64,000 nucleotides of DNA, taken from Orthonyx spaldingii (Eukaryota; Chordata; Aves; Passeriformes; Orthonychidae). The stretch lies in NCBI GenBank assembly GCA_013397795.1, contig VZTJ01002448.1, positions 62,001 to 126,000 on the forward strand. Direction: 5' to 3'. The position numbers and the translations under genes were made by a program. This document shows, piece by piece, positions 39,401 through 50,636 of the stretch (positions are counted from its first letter, which is position 1; every line of letters begins with the position of its first letter). The notes beneath the pieces were generated by a model, which was not told where the DNA came from, searched no databases, and saw only the letters and a program-made list of their open reading frames with translations.

Positions 39401-42400
39401 CATATTGTATACAATACCCTCTGAAATAAGGGGTGATAGACAGTAGGAAAGTAAATCAGTACCAAGCTTTGTTCATTAGCAGCATCTTGAGACATAGTCC
39501 TCTCATGAAGCTGTGCTATGTTGTCATCTGTACCCTGCTGCTATTAATGAGATTTCTTTCCTATTCACTCCTTAACAATAATGCTTATCCTGACCTTTGT
39601 AAAGTACTTCAATATGATGCTTCAAAATCACTAAGAAAGTATTAAATAATATTATCTGATCATTATAACTCCTGTGACAACTATGGAAAAATATTTTCTG
39701 TGTTTGCCCAGAGTTAATGACTATTTAGCAAGTATCACTATAGTAACATGACTATTTCTAATTTTCTTTCAAATTACCAATGAGACTTTGTTTCACTTTC
39801 AAGATGAGATGTTTCTGCTTGTAATATCTGAAACTGGAAAATTCTACCATTTTTTACTGTAAAAATTCACCTTTCTTGATCACAGAAGTGGCAGCACTGA
39901 TATCCTTCTTTTCCTTTAGCATACGATAATGAAAGAGAATAAAACTCCTTTGAAAAGACTCAGTCTGAGAGCTGAAGAATAGCTTTGGAGCCTCTGCTCC
40001 CACTGTCTTGTATCCTAGATAACTGCGTGTCTCCCATCTTACTTCCCAGAGTCTTCCTCTAGGCTACAAAATATGAGCTATTTAGTTTTGGCAGAGTACT
40101 AAAAGCAGTAAAAGGTTGCTTTTTAACTTAATATTCCTCAGTCAGCAGAGATGGTGGTATAGAGAAATGTATGGGAACACTGAGGGGCCATGACCTTGCA
40201 ACTCATTCAGCTTTTTCACTGCAAATTTATTACCATGGGTAAGGTACGGGGCTTCCCAGAGGCTGCTAACCTCTCCTGCTGCTGCAATGGGTCTTGCCAT
40301 GGCACTGACAGAAGAGTCAGCACTCAAGCAGAGTCCAGGAGGGGATGTTGCTGGCTGGATTGTGATTGCCACACTCTGCTCAGCTGTGACAGCATATGCT
40401 CAGCATTCAGAGCCAGAAAAGGACATGATGCTGTCCTTGCACACTCTGAGCAGTCAGCAGCCTTTTGGGGAGTGAGAAGATGGACAAGTGAAATGTGTCA
40501 GGGGGAGAAGGGGAGCCACACTGAGTGTCAACAGGAACAGCAGAGAGAAGAGGAAAGGCGAAAGAAGAAGGGATGTGCTAAATGTCAAAAGGGCAGAGAG
40601 GGGAGTGAACAAAATGCTGAGGGAGGGAAAGGACCTGTGACAGTGACAGGAGATGTTTTCTTATCTATAAATGGATCCAAGTGGAAAAAAAAATGCTGAA
40701 ACCTCATTGCTTGGAGTTCTCTGAGCACGTGCCTTCCTTTCTTTGGAAATGGCAGTCAACAGAGCAAGCTGCAAACTCTGACTCAACAAAGCTACTATTT
40801 CCACTGCAGTCTAAATAGACTGCTAAGGACCCTGTGTTAACAAAAAGGTGGATTCTTATAGAAATTACCTTTGCAGTAACATCCTCTATGTGTGTCTGCA
40901 TGTTTTTGAAATAATTTCAGTAAAAGCTTATCTAAAAAGTACCACTGGAAAGAAATTCCTCAGCTTTCATTCTAGAAAGAATAGGTGGTTTTGCTCATAT
41001 TGTCTGCAACAGATCAGAGCAATATCTGCTTTGTCGCCTCCTCCTCCCACACGTTAGCAGTTTTACCCTATCATCAACTTTAGAACATGTTCCTCCATTG
41101 GCATTTAAGGTACTGTGGGTATTTCTTCAGCATCTGAGGGATGCCAGGATACCCTACCCACTCAGGCTGCAGGAGCATCCAGGGGAGTGAGAACCTGAAT
41201 TCCTGCAACAGGCATCTTCGTCTCTCTAGTGAGAAGCTTCATGCTCTGGGTCCTGAACAAGACTTCACCAGAGCTTCAGATCTCTGTGATTCTGGTTCTG
41301 AAGTATCTGCCTGGGGAGCTGGCAGGAAGCAAGGACAAAAATATTCTCTGCTTGTGGTACACCCAAAGTTTATTTACTCTGATATTTGTTGGTGCACCAT
41401 TTTGGCTTCAAAGGACAGCCTTGTTAGCTGGAAACTTCTTGATCAGCTGTGGTTTGATATTCAGCAGGTCTTGCTGAACTAAGGGGAGAGAACTCATGAA
41501 CACAAATAGGCAAATGAACCAGACCTCTTTTTTCCTCCTTTATCCTACTCCCTCACAGGAAGGACAAGAATAGGACTCGGCATTATTGAGCAAATATGGA
41601 GGTGTATGTGGATATAGGTAAAATTTCTGTGCATAGTATGTCCCCAAGGATTAGGCAGAGAGTTTCAATATATCAGCCTTTAAAGCCTGGATATTTGTTC
41701 TAAAGTTCACATTGAATTTCAGTCTTATATTTTACATTTTGATTACTGCTTAGTTCAGAAAATCCCCATATATCTTTGACACCTGGTATGAAAATATAAT
41801 TAATTTAAAAAGTTACCTGACTTATCAAGGAATGGTAACAGCTGAAAGATAGTGATATTTTTTCAGTAGGAGCCATTTCTTCCAGCATGCCCTGTAACAT
41901 ATGCTATAGCTTGTCTGTCTTTCTCTAGGTGGAGTAACCCCTCTATTGTCTTGTAGCTAAAAATAGGCAGTTAGGTTTTATTGTCAGCAGCTGCTCCACT
42001 CCAGAAAGAGAGGAGGCCTCCCTTCATTCTGATTAGCAACATGGTCTGAAGGTTTTATGCAACACTACAATTGGCAAAATGGCAAACCACTGAATGCTGT
42101 GCCTAAGTATGCAACGACACTTTAATTCTTGAGTGTAATACTCTGCACAGTTGCTACAATGCTCAGCTGAGTCTAGCAGCAGTTAGTTGACCATCCTATT
42201 CTCTGAAGATGATGGTTTATGGAGGACTAAATTGCAGGCACTGAAGTGGAAATTAGGAAAGAACTTCACATGCTTAACCCTATATTCAGGACAGAAATTA
42301 AAGAACATGACTTACTCAGAATACATATCAAGACTAAACATTATTTAACCTCAGAGACCCTTAAGCTAGAGATGAAATTTACTGCGTGTGGATGTAGTTT

Positions 42401-44394
42401 GTTAAACAGGCTGGCAGATTGATACAAGGTAATAACCAGCTCTCAAACAAGCATTATAATTTTACACTTGCAAACATAATTTGTTTTTACAAGAAAACTG
42501 TTTATAAAGTATTTGAGACACAGACTCTACAAAAGCAGTAATACAACGCCATTAAGTAGTAATGGTGTTAATCACAGTAATTACTAATGAGACAACACGG
42601 TTTTCTTATACAGCTTTTAGGTTTTTTATTTCCTCTAGATGAAAAATACATTTGTATTGTAATGTTCGTTCAGTTAAGATGCAAATTCTGCCTCCAATGT
42701 GACTTTGCACAGCCACAATCAAGAGTCAGCACCATTAGTCCAAAACAGTGCCTCTAGCTTGACCTGGACAAGCAGGGACAGAGTACGCTAAAGATCACAG
42801 CATTACATGAAGAGTGTGCTAATGGTGAAGCTAAATTATTCATTCTGACACCAAATTATGTCTGGTAGCTCAGGCACTGCTGTACAAAAGCTGTATCTCT
42901 TTCTTGCATGCAGCCTACATGAGCGGAACAGCTTGCCTGCACTGAAGAGTCTTGTTTTCAGACTGCGTATGTCTTTTCACTGCACTTGCAGAGTGCAGCA
43001 GGACATATTTGAGGTGTATTGAATTGTCAGTGCTAAAATACAGTTCACTAATTTAAATTACTTTTTAGTTCACTAGGTCCTTGGGCTTTGGTCATACAGA
43101 TAATACATATTTTGTCTGCTTCTTTGTTCTGTTAGAGCCATCCATATATGGCATGATAAAATCATTAGTGCTGGTTATGTGTCGCCACATAAATGCTTTA
43201 TTTTGTTACCAGCTGTCTTTTCTTCCACCTTTGGCATTTAATTGTCAAGATGCATTTTAGTTTCCTAAATTGTATAATCTAATTTGACAAAAACTGCTGG
43301 AGAAACAAGTAAATGCATTAACAAAGGCGAAACATTATTTCACTTATGAAATTTGTTACTAAAAGCATGATTATTCAGTGTGCTCTCTCATTGCTATTTA
43401 TCAGTATTTGTTTAAGGTTGCAATTGAACAAAGAACGGTAAATGCAGTTTAGTGTAGAAAGGCAAGGTCACATGGCCTTGGTCTTAGTTAATTTATCTTT
43501 CATGACAGATTCTATTTTCTGTTACTAGCATTATTACCAGCATTACATTTCTCCCGTGATAGTGCATCTGGAGCTCTTGCATTGCCAAACTTAGTGGTAG
43601 CATTTAATTTGTGTGACATTATTCAGTTATCAAGAAAAAGAGCATGCTGAGAAACACTGTGGTTAATTAAGGAGAGCATAAAAAATGAGTTCTCGTAAGC
43701 AAGAGCAATGGCTCAAGTACTTTGCTAAAAACACTTCTTTCTGAGGCTGCACTATCCCATTCCTGTCATGGGAACCTGGGCATTCACCAAGCAGGTCTCC
43801 AGACGAAGGTTAACAGGTAGATATGCTGAGACAGGAGACACAGAATGAGTTCAACAATTAAATTTCATGTCTTTTCCCTTAAGTAATGGCAGCTGGACAA
43901 TGTGCAAAACTGCAGCACGAAATTATAGGAAAGGCACACTGAGATCGCCCTAGTCTATTCCTTTTTCTGTGGAAGATAATCTCTACATATGTAATTTTCA
44001 ACAGAAACTAATCTAATCCATCCTTGGAGATTTACAGTGATGGAGAAGCCATGTAACTCATCATGTATTTCCTATAATATTATATACATGTGGGTTTGTA
44101 TGCTTCTATCTGTGTTAACTGAAATACAAATATACCTATGGCATGAGCAGCTGTACACAACGTAGGTGGAAACAGGAAATCTTCATGGGAGGTCCTACCA
44201 GGATTCAGCAGGGGGCTACTCTTGACAAAACATAACTTACTACCTTTATGTACAAACTGAAAGACAAAGTAAAATGACAGTGCAGGTTTTGGAAATTACG
44301 GAAGCTGGTGAAATTGTGAACTAGACAGATGATAATTGTAGAGAATTAATCATTTAATAGGGTGGGCTGATTTGAATATCCTGCTTTAATACAG
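36496..44394. other. Intergenic downstream of NAV3, no gene recognised
   Basis: No gene. The longest open stretch in the whole window (40190-40699 plus, 169 codons) lies in a locally purine-rich region and has no domain. 42400-43700 has motif content suggestive of a non-coding regulatory element (see findings). Confidence 0.5.
37201..37269. repeat. T-rich (TTTG)n tract
   Basis: T runs and GTTT units on the plus strand. Possibly a decayed poly(A) on the minus strand, but without a recognisable element beside it. Confidence 0.75.
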
Positions 44395-44940
44395 ATAAAT
44401 TTGCACTCATACATCTAAGAAAGAAAGAGCATTGTTAAACAGACAGGATTGGACTAAGTATTTCAAAATGATAGAACATGAAAAGAAGTCAGGGTCTTGG
44501 TAGATAATTAACTGAACATGAGCTCGCAGGGGGATGATGCAATTAGAGAGTGAATGTCAGCCCTGAAGCCTAAGCAGAGAAAATATAAAGTGGGAGTAGG
44601 AAGGTGATATTAGCTCTGTTTATAACAAATGTAAAACCATGACAGGAATGCTGTGTGCAACTCTCATATCCACATTTCAGAACGGACTATCTGATACATC
44701 AGAAAGTGAGAAAGTCCTGCAATAAACATGTTGAGGTCTAGTATGACTTATTGTGAAAAGCTAGGAATGAGCAAGCTGCCTGTCTTATCAAAAAGACAAG
44801 CAAAGAAGACTATTGTAAAACATGTGAAAGATGTTTTTGATTGTGACTGGTTTTTTAGTATAAGAAGAAAGGGCATAACAAAGGACAGTATGGGGTATTA
44901 TTCTCCTGAAAAAGTGATACATAAGATCTAACGGAAAACA
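44395..44940 (+). mobile_element. Old CR1-like ORF2 fragment
   Basis: It contains GGTCTTGGTAGATAATTAAC followed by TGAACATGAGCTCGCAG, matching the CR1 ORF2 block that in younger copies reads 'GTCGATGCTCGGCTGAACATGAGCCAGCAG'-like in parts. Later TGCTGTGTGCAACTCTCATA and CACATTTCAGAACGGAC follow in the expected order. A 67-codon open stretch at 44728-44931 lies within or just after it and is likely LINE debris. Heavily diverged, so an ancient copy. Confidence 0.6.
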
Positions 44941-45114
44941 AAGCCCTTAAAAAACCAATCCACCCAGTGAATAATTATCCACATTGTTAACGAGGTGATG
45001 GCTCTTCTGCTCTCCACTGATATGTCTAAAGGTGTTCCTGGGATATTGCACTTCCAGGAGAAATTACAGACCTGCTGCTGAGACTTTTACAGCTGAGGTG
45101 CTGCAACTTGCAGG

Positions 45115-45160
45115 AGCATAATGATCTCTTCCAACCTCAAAGTCTATGATTAGGTGACTA
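45115..45160 (+). mobile_element. CR1 3'-end remnant
   Basis: TAATGATCTCTTCCAACCTC followed by AAAGTCTATGATTAGG matches the last bases of CR1, before the octamer repeats. It may be the 3' terminus of the same insertion as the ORF2 fragment 200 bp to the left. Confidence 0.65.
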
Positions 45161-45778
45161 ACACAATTCTACTTTCTTGCTTTGAATTCTATCAAATAAT
45201 ATTGACGTATACCTGCTGAGGAAGTAGCTCCAAGTTCTTTGAGTTTCAAAATAAGGCATTATACTTCACCGGTTTTGGACAGATTTTTTTGTCACTAAAA
45301 TCAATAGACTTGTATTTTAAAATAATTCTGAGAATGGGGAGATTGTGAAGTTGTTTCTGAACGGCACAACCTGTTCCCACCAAGGAAACAGCCGTTCAAA
45401 AATCCTGCTGAATCACTAGAATTGGCAACAGTACTTAATTTTGTTTCTACATAGATTAGTTCTGCTGAATACAGAAAAAATCACATCCTTCAGTTTGTCA
45501 TTTTGTCTTTATGTTCATATATATGAAATAAAATCTAACTGTTAGGTGGTCCTGACTGCAAAAACTCCAGACTGTGTTTTCAATAAATAATTCCACTTTA
45601 ATGGCAAAGTAATAATTTAGACAGATACAGTGTGCACACCTGCAAAAAAAATATACGCAAGCTGGTTTACAAGCTAGAGGAACAATAAACCAATAGAAAA
45701 TACATCATCCAGTTAAGTCCGATGACACCAAATACTTATTATTAGGGTTTTACAAAGACTACAAAAATTTTCAGATGA

Positions 45779-45784
45779 TTTATT
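45779..45784 (-). promoter_or_regulatory. Candidate distal polyadenylation signal AATAAA of NAV3
   Basis: Canonical AATAAA on the minus strand about 2.37 kb after the NAV3 stop. A Pumilio-type TGTAAATA lies 14 nt upstream of it, a spacing common near real poly(A) signals. A G/T-containing stretch (TTTGGTGTC) follows roughly 45 nt downstream, somewhat far for a downstream element. Cleavage would be near 45760. Confidence 0.45.
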
Positions 45785-45798
45785 TCACTGTTTCTGTC

Positions 45799-45806
45799 TA
45801 TTTACA
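45799..45806 (-). promoter_or_regulatory. Pumilio-type site TGTAAATA in NAV3 3' UTR
   Basis: An exact match to the Pumilio consensus UGUANAUA in the sense of NAV3 mRNA, just upstream of the distal AATAAA. Pumilio proteins repress or localise neuronal mRNAs, which fits a neuronal gene, but function here is inference. Confidence 0.4.
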
Positions 45807-46129
45807 AGATATGTTACATCAAAAATGTACAAAATATAAAATGTGTACAGACAAATGTTTCACAAACAATTTCTGAGTTGTAAACTAGGTGGACTTACTG
45901 AGATGCATTGCAGGAAGTTTTGTATATGTAATATTGTGTGTTTGTGAGCTATATATGGCAGGAAAAGATTTGCAGGTTTGCTCAGAGCACAGGTACAAGA
46001 AAGAGCAGCTTTGCTTTAGTTCTTTGAGTCAGTCAAGCTGTATGAGCTGACATTTTGCATCAGAAATGGATTCAGATTTGGGGGGCACGATGTTGGTCTG
46101 ACTGAATCCTACATGCATAAATTCAGAGT

Positions 46130-46135
46130 TTTATT
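46130..46135 (-). promoter_or_regulatory. Candidate proximal polyadenylation signal AATAAA of NAV3
   Basis: Canonical AATAAA on the minus strand about 2.02 kb after the stop codon. It would give a UTR about 350 nt shorter, lacking the distal TGTAAATA site. The hexamer is common in AT-rich DNA, so use is uncertain. Confidence 0.3.
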
Positions 46136-46713
46136 AGGGCAATAGCACCGTGTAGGAACCTCTAGATTCAGCGATGCAGCTCAGTGCCATTTGGAAACTG
46201 CATTGATTTCTTTAAGTTACAGCAGGCGGCCACAGGGCGGCCACAAGGAGTGAATAGCACCAGATACACATCCCGAAGGTAACATCCATGGAGGTGTACA
46301 GTACATGACTACACAATGCCAGAGCCCTTAGGTACCTTCTTGTTCACGTGCACCTATTGTAACCTCACGGCTCTTGTGGTAAAAGAGTGTTTCTGATTAC
46401 TCTGAGCAGTCCAAATGCAGTCTGGTTGTAGCCTGCCGTGACATGTGAACTTAAAACATTTTCAGACTTTCCCCCCAAAATGTATTGGCTTCATATAGAT
46501 ATTGAAACGTGCTGACTGTAGCATTGATAGCTCCTGCATAGTCGTAACAACTGTAAGTACAGGACAAACACACCAGGTAATAACAGTTTTTAGGTTTTGC
46601 ATTCTGTATTTGTTTGCAACATACAGGAAATCTCAGCAAGTGAAACATCTCTTAACACCAACAGAATAAAATACATTTTTTGTTTGTTTGTTTTTGATTT
46701 GATTTGTGCAAGG

Positions 46714-46723
46714 CTTTTTTTCT

Positions 46724-46755
<32 letters not shown>

Positions 46756-46760
46756 TCCTC
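46714..46760. repeat. T-rich tract (A-rich in NAV3 mRNA)
   Basis: Runs of 7-12 T broken by single C on the plus strand, preceded by (TTTG)n at about 46675-46696. In the mRNA sense this is a genomically encoded A-rich stretch inside the 3' UTR and could cause internal oligo-dT priming in cDNA libraries. Confidence 0.85.
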
Positions 46761-46762
46761 TA

Positions 46763-46770
46763 TATTTACA
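46763..46770 (-). promoter_or_regulatory. Second Pumilio-type site TGTAAATA in NAV3 3' UTR
   Basis: A second exact UGUAAAUA match in the mRNA sense, immediately before an A-rich run. It would be present in both the proximal and the distal UTR forms. Confidence 0.4.
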
Positions 46771-47820
46771 ATACCCACCCAGTAGACTGTGCAAAACCAA
46801 CCCACTTTTACAGTATAAACTCTTCCTCTTCCACAGTGGACATCACTGCTTCAGTGTTCTTTTATGCTGAATTCTTCATGTACAACTACAGCAATCAAAA
46901 CAACATGCTGAAACTAGAAAAAGGAAAAAAAAAAACCCATATATTTGTGCTCATGCTGCATCAAGTGCATCCAGCTCTGCTGGATAAGTATTCAAAACAT
47001 CTATCCTCCAAAAATTCCGTTCCATGGGACCAAATGGATTTGAGCGGATTTTGTCAGCATTTAAGTGGCAGTGAAAGTGGGTTTGGGTTCCTTGTGTACT
47101 TCTGAGGGTAGGCAGAGAAAACTATTCACAAGATAAAAATATTATATAGCAACTGTTCTTTCTCGTATCCATTACTTTAAAAAATCATGATATACAGATA
47201 TGAGGCTACTATGTTAACTGATGTTTTCTCATTAGTAAATGAAGAAAAAAACAGTGTAAATTACCAATGGTTTAGGAATTAAACCAACTGTAAAACTGTT
47301 CTAGAAATCTGTTTTAAGGCAGTGAGACAGCACCATAAGAAATGTTCCTTCTTTCACTGAAAAGGCTCAAACAAATGAAGCCCTAAAAAGCCTTTAATCA
47401 GTGTTGGTTAATAATTGGTAGAAAACCATTGTTAAGGAGTGGGCAGGCGGTTAAAAAAGACCCTTGTGGTAAAAATAACTTTATAAAATCTGTGACTTGT
47501 GTACTAAAAACTTGATGGAGCGCATCACCGTGACCATGGCAGTTAGAATTAAATTGGCACTTATCCAGCATATCACAGTCATGTTTTCTGGTGATTGCAC
47601 AATACTGTTTGTGCTTTCTGAGTTACTATCATCTTTTACTCATTTTGGAATGGGCAGTAGTGTATAACACAAACACCACTGCCGTCCTGTGACCAGCACC
47701 ATGTGGCACAACAGAGGTTAGAAGATAACTAGAAGACTGCATTGTTCATGCAGCACCCCCGGGTAAACTAAAGGAAAAAAAAAAAAACCCAAAGTAGTTC
47801 CACTGTAAACTTGTACAGAG

Positions 47821-47852
47821 AAACACAGAGAGACAGAGAGAGAGAGAAAGAG
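47821..47852. repeat. Short (GA)n microsatellite
   Basis: Imperfect GA repeat on the plus strand (CT on the NAV3 sense strand), within the presumed 3' UTR. It is short and likely variable between individuals. Confidence 0.7.
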
Positions 47853-48155
47853 GATAAGGGAAAAAATATTCCAGTTTGGCTAACACGTGTGCAATCTGCT
47901 TAAATGCCCTTGGTCTAGGGCACTTTCCAGTTGACAAATGGAGTCTCACTTGGCTCCATAGGTATTGAAATGCCTTGAAATTAAACTAATTCAAGCTTTC
48001 CACTTCAATTTTCCTTCCTGACTTTGCAGAGTTATGTCTCCTGCCTACCTACAACACACCATTCTTACTCAGAGACCTCAGCGTGCTGCTTTAATACGGG
48101 CAGTGGTCTAGTGGAAACAGATTTTACCATCATCCTACAGCAAGATATGTCCCTT

Positions 48156-48275
48156 TCAGAGAGTTGATTCAAGGGATGAATCCAAAATGTCGTCATGGTG
48201 GCTGGTGCTATCACTGTCACAGCTCTGTGCGCTCGAATAGTTGGCTGCCTCTTGAAGCCTCATTAGCATATTCAT
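48156..48275 (-). CDS. NAV3: NAV3 terminal coding exon and stop codon
   Basis: 120 nt including TGA at 48156-48158; acceptor TGCTTTCTTCTTTCAG. It encodes MNMLMRLQEAANYSSAQSCD then SDSTSHHDDILDSSLESTL. The acidic C-terminus HHDDILDSSLESTL is a navigator hallmark, and the stop falls exactly where the family ends, so the gene is intact at its 3' end. The serine-rich acidic tail has several possible phosphorylation sites (inference). The exon continues into the 3' UTR without a further intron that I can see. Confidence 0.96.
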   Translation of the reverse strand: MNMLMRLQEAANYSSAQSCDSDSTSHHDDILDSSLESTL

Positions 48276-50432
48276 CTGAAAGAAGAAAGCAATGTTTACA
48301 CAATCTCGTCTCATTTAATACTGCAGTGACTGTGTTAAAATTTAATTAAGCTCCCTTGCTGTACGAGGTGTGCTGGTATCTAGATGAGGGACTGTACAAA
48401 AGGTTTCAGAAAGGGCAGGGTGTTAGCGGCTCCTACTGGACTCTCTCATTGCCTTCTGGTTCTTTAAAAGATGTTTAAAGATCCAGAGAGGGATACAATG
48501 GAGCTGCCTGATAATTCTCTTTAATTCAGGGGTGAGGCCAGCTGCAGCTGCAACACCAGCAGAGGAAGGAAGCCATATCTCAGCTGGACATCTGGGCCCA
48601 TATTTGGAGACAGTCAAGCTTCCAGATGATTTTTGGATGGTGTAAATGCATTACACTGAAAAAGCAGCTGAAAACACAATCACAGTAACATACCCCTTCT
48701 ACAAGAGAAAGATGGGAAGGGAATGGGAGAGGGGTGGACTGAAGCCAGCTGCTTCATAAATGACTCCCATCTGCTGTTGAGGGGCTGACCTCAGGAGGGG
48801 AACAGCAACAGATCCTCCTACCCAAGAGAATAGAACCTCCCATAATTTAGGGATTACTGGTACCTGAAATCCATCTGAAAATCATCAAAGAGCAGCATTA
48901 AGACCCAGAAAATTATTTGGATGCTTGATGCCTAACTCTGTATAATTGTCAGGATTTTATTTACAAAGCATCCACTCCTAGCCAGCATGCTAAGGACTGA
49001 AAGCAATGTTGACATAGCTTTAGTGTTTTCCAAGGAACAAATACACTGTCCTTACAAAAAGCAGGCAAAGAAAAACCAAAGAAAAAGATGTATTCTTATT
49101 TGTTTGTGCTTTAAGCTCCTATTTCCAGTTTGTTCAGAAATCCTTACATCTCTATGCTTTCAACTTGCATGGTGAAGTTTTCTCTAGGCACTGAACACTT
49201 TTGCATAGCTTTTTCTGAAGCTTTAATAAGCATCCATGCTTGCTACCACAGGATATCTGTGGTGGGTGTCCAATACAGCCTGCAGGTGATATGTTCTGTT
49301 TCCACAAGCGCAGTGTCTGTCAACCCATGAGCTCCACTGGAGGCAAACCCTTCAGTCACAAATTTCAACCTTCTGATATTTACTCAGGCACAGATGCTGA
49401 CCACAGTGTGCAGTAAGCAGGGGTGAATGGACACTGAAACCAGGCTGCCCACGTGTCTTCACCATAGTGGAGACTACGCTGTCCTGGAAGCCTGTCCAAT
49501 ACACTCCCTGGAAGCCCAAATCACAGGGTCAAAATATCACCTGAAAGCTTATGGAATGGGAGAGGACTTCAAATGAGATTATTTTCTACATTTCCTCAGG
49601 ATGCAAGGTCTGTTTTTGAACATGAAACAGTGAGGCTGAGGAGCCATTTTCTTAACACTGTTGGGAGTTAAGTGCATTTTTCTCTGAGAAATTCCCTTTT
49701 CCAAGGGTTGCCTGTATTCTAGAAATACAGGTCTCTAAAATGGTATTTTGAATTGTGATAAAGGCAGTCCACAGAGAAAGCACTACACAAGAACAGCAGT
49801 TCGACATATGCATTTTAATAGTCCATTATCAGAGGAGGCAGTGGTAAACCCAAATGTCTGGGATCGTATTTAAATAAAACAATACATGGCATTGAGGGAA
49901 ATCAACTTCTTATCATTTAAGGCCACCACACTTGCACTCCTTCTACATTAAGACTATTACACCATAATCAGTTATCTTGAAATATTTTGAGGAATGGGAG
50001 AATGGCTGTCTAATTTCTATTTTCACTAAATTCTCTACGATAGAGAAGTTAGATAACGTGAATATTGCAGTCCTTCATTTGTATAATGTAGATGAGAACT
50101 GCCCTATGAAGAAAGATGTTTTTATTATAAAATTGATTAATAATTTGCTGAAGAGTGGTACCCAAACAATATAATGATGAAAACCAGATACATGGTACCA
50201 GATACATCTGGGCAGATGGGAAATGCAAACAGTGTAAAGACATTAACATGTTGGTGATACATGCCCTCCTGCTTCCTTTCATTTTTAACATTTAATTAAA
50301 TTATAGCAGGATTCATTTTAAAAGCCTATTTTGGAACAGGTACACAGTAGATTTTTACTGCACAGTGTACAGTTTAACATGTGAGAGTAAAGTGCATACT
50401 GAAAAGCCTTTTGCCAAAAGTTAGTATCTTAC
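48276..50432 (-). other. NAV3: NAV3 last intron
   Basis: 2,157 bp, phase 0, GT-AG. No additional exon, repeat family or RNA gene recognised in it. Confidence 0.85.
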
Positions 50433-50636
50433 CAAGGGATCCCCCTCTGTATCAGTCTGTGGAACGTGCTTAGAGGTTGTTCCTTCTTTTGCTGATGCAT
50501 AACCTTCATAACCAACATCTTCGGGTCTTAACTGAAGTAGTGATGGCCACTCATGCTGTAGAGTTGCTGAGCTCCATGGATAGGTATCAGCTACCCACTT
50601 GGAGGGATCCTCCCAGGGTGCCCTCTTACCGTACAT
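50433..50636 (-). CDS. NAV3: NAV3 penultimate exon (paralogue-diagnostic tail)
   Basis: 204 nt, exactly 68 codons, phase 0 on both sides, acceptor CATAATATAG and donor GTAAGA. It encodes MYGKRAPWEDPSKWVADTYP, WSSATLQHEWPSLLQLRPED, VGYEGYASAKEGTTSKHVPQ and TDTEGDPL. The SATL stretch and TTSKH.PQTDTEGDPL identify NAV3 rather than NAV2. QHEW in the middle resembles what I recall from NAV2, so this part may keep an ancestral state that mammalian NAV3 lost. The acceptor's pyrimidine tract is poor. The following intron is 2,157 bp. Confidence 0.95.

Larger units (their letters stand above)
45760..48155 (-). other. NAV3: Probable NAV3 3' UTR
   Basis: About 2.4 kb after the stop codon without coding potential, similar in length to what I recall for mammalian NAV3. 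Read on the minus strand it has AATAAA at 46130-46135 and 45779-45784, and TGTAAATA Pumilio-type sites at 46763-46770 and 45799-45806. It also holds an A-rich tract (46714-46760), a CT repeat (47821-47852) and a 10-bp direct repeat (46225-46234 and 46236-46245). The lower end is an estimate from the last good signal; RNA reads would be needed to fix it. Confidence 0.5.

Noticed and set aside
40190..40699. Longest open frame in the window (169 codons, plus strand)
   Set aside because: It lies in a purine-biased, locally GC-richer patch. It has no recognisable domain, is Cys-, Arg- and Gln-rich in a low-complexity way, overlaps other frames, and no splice or conservation support is visible.
46590..46805. 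Lysine-rich open frame (long poly-Lys) on the minus strand
   Set aside because: Translation of the A-rich low-complexity tract within the presumed NAV3 3' UTR.
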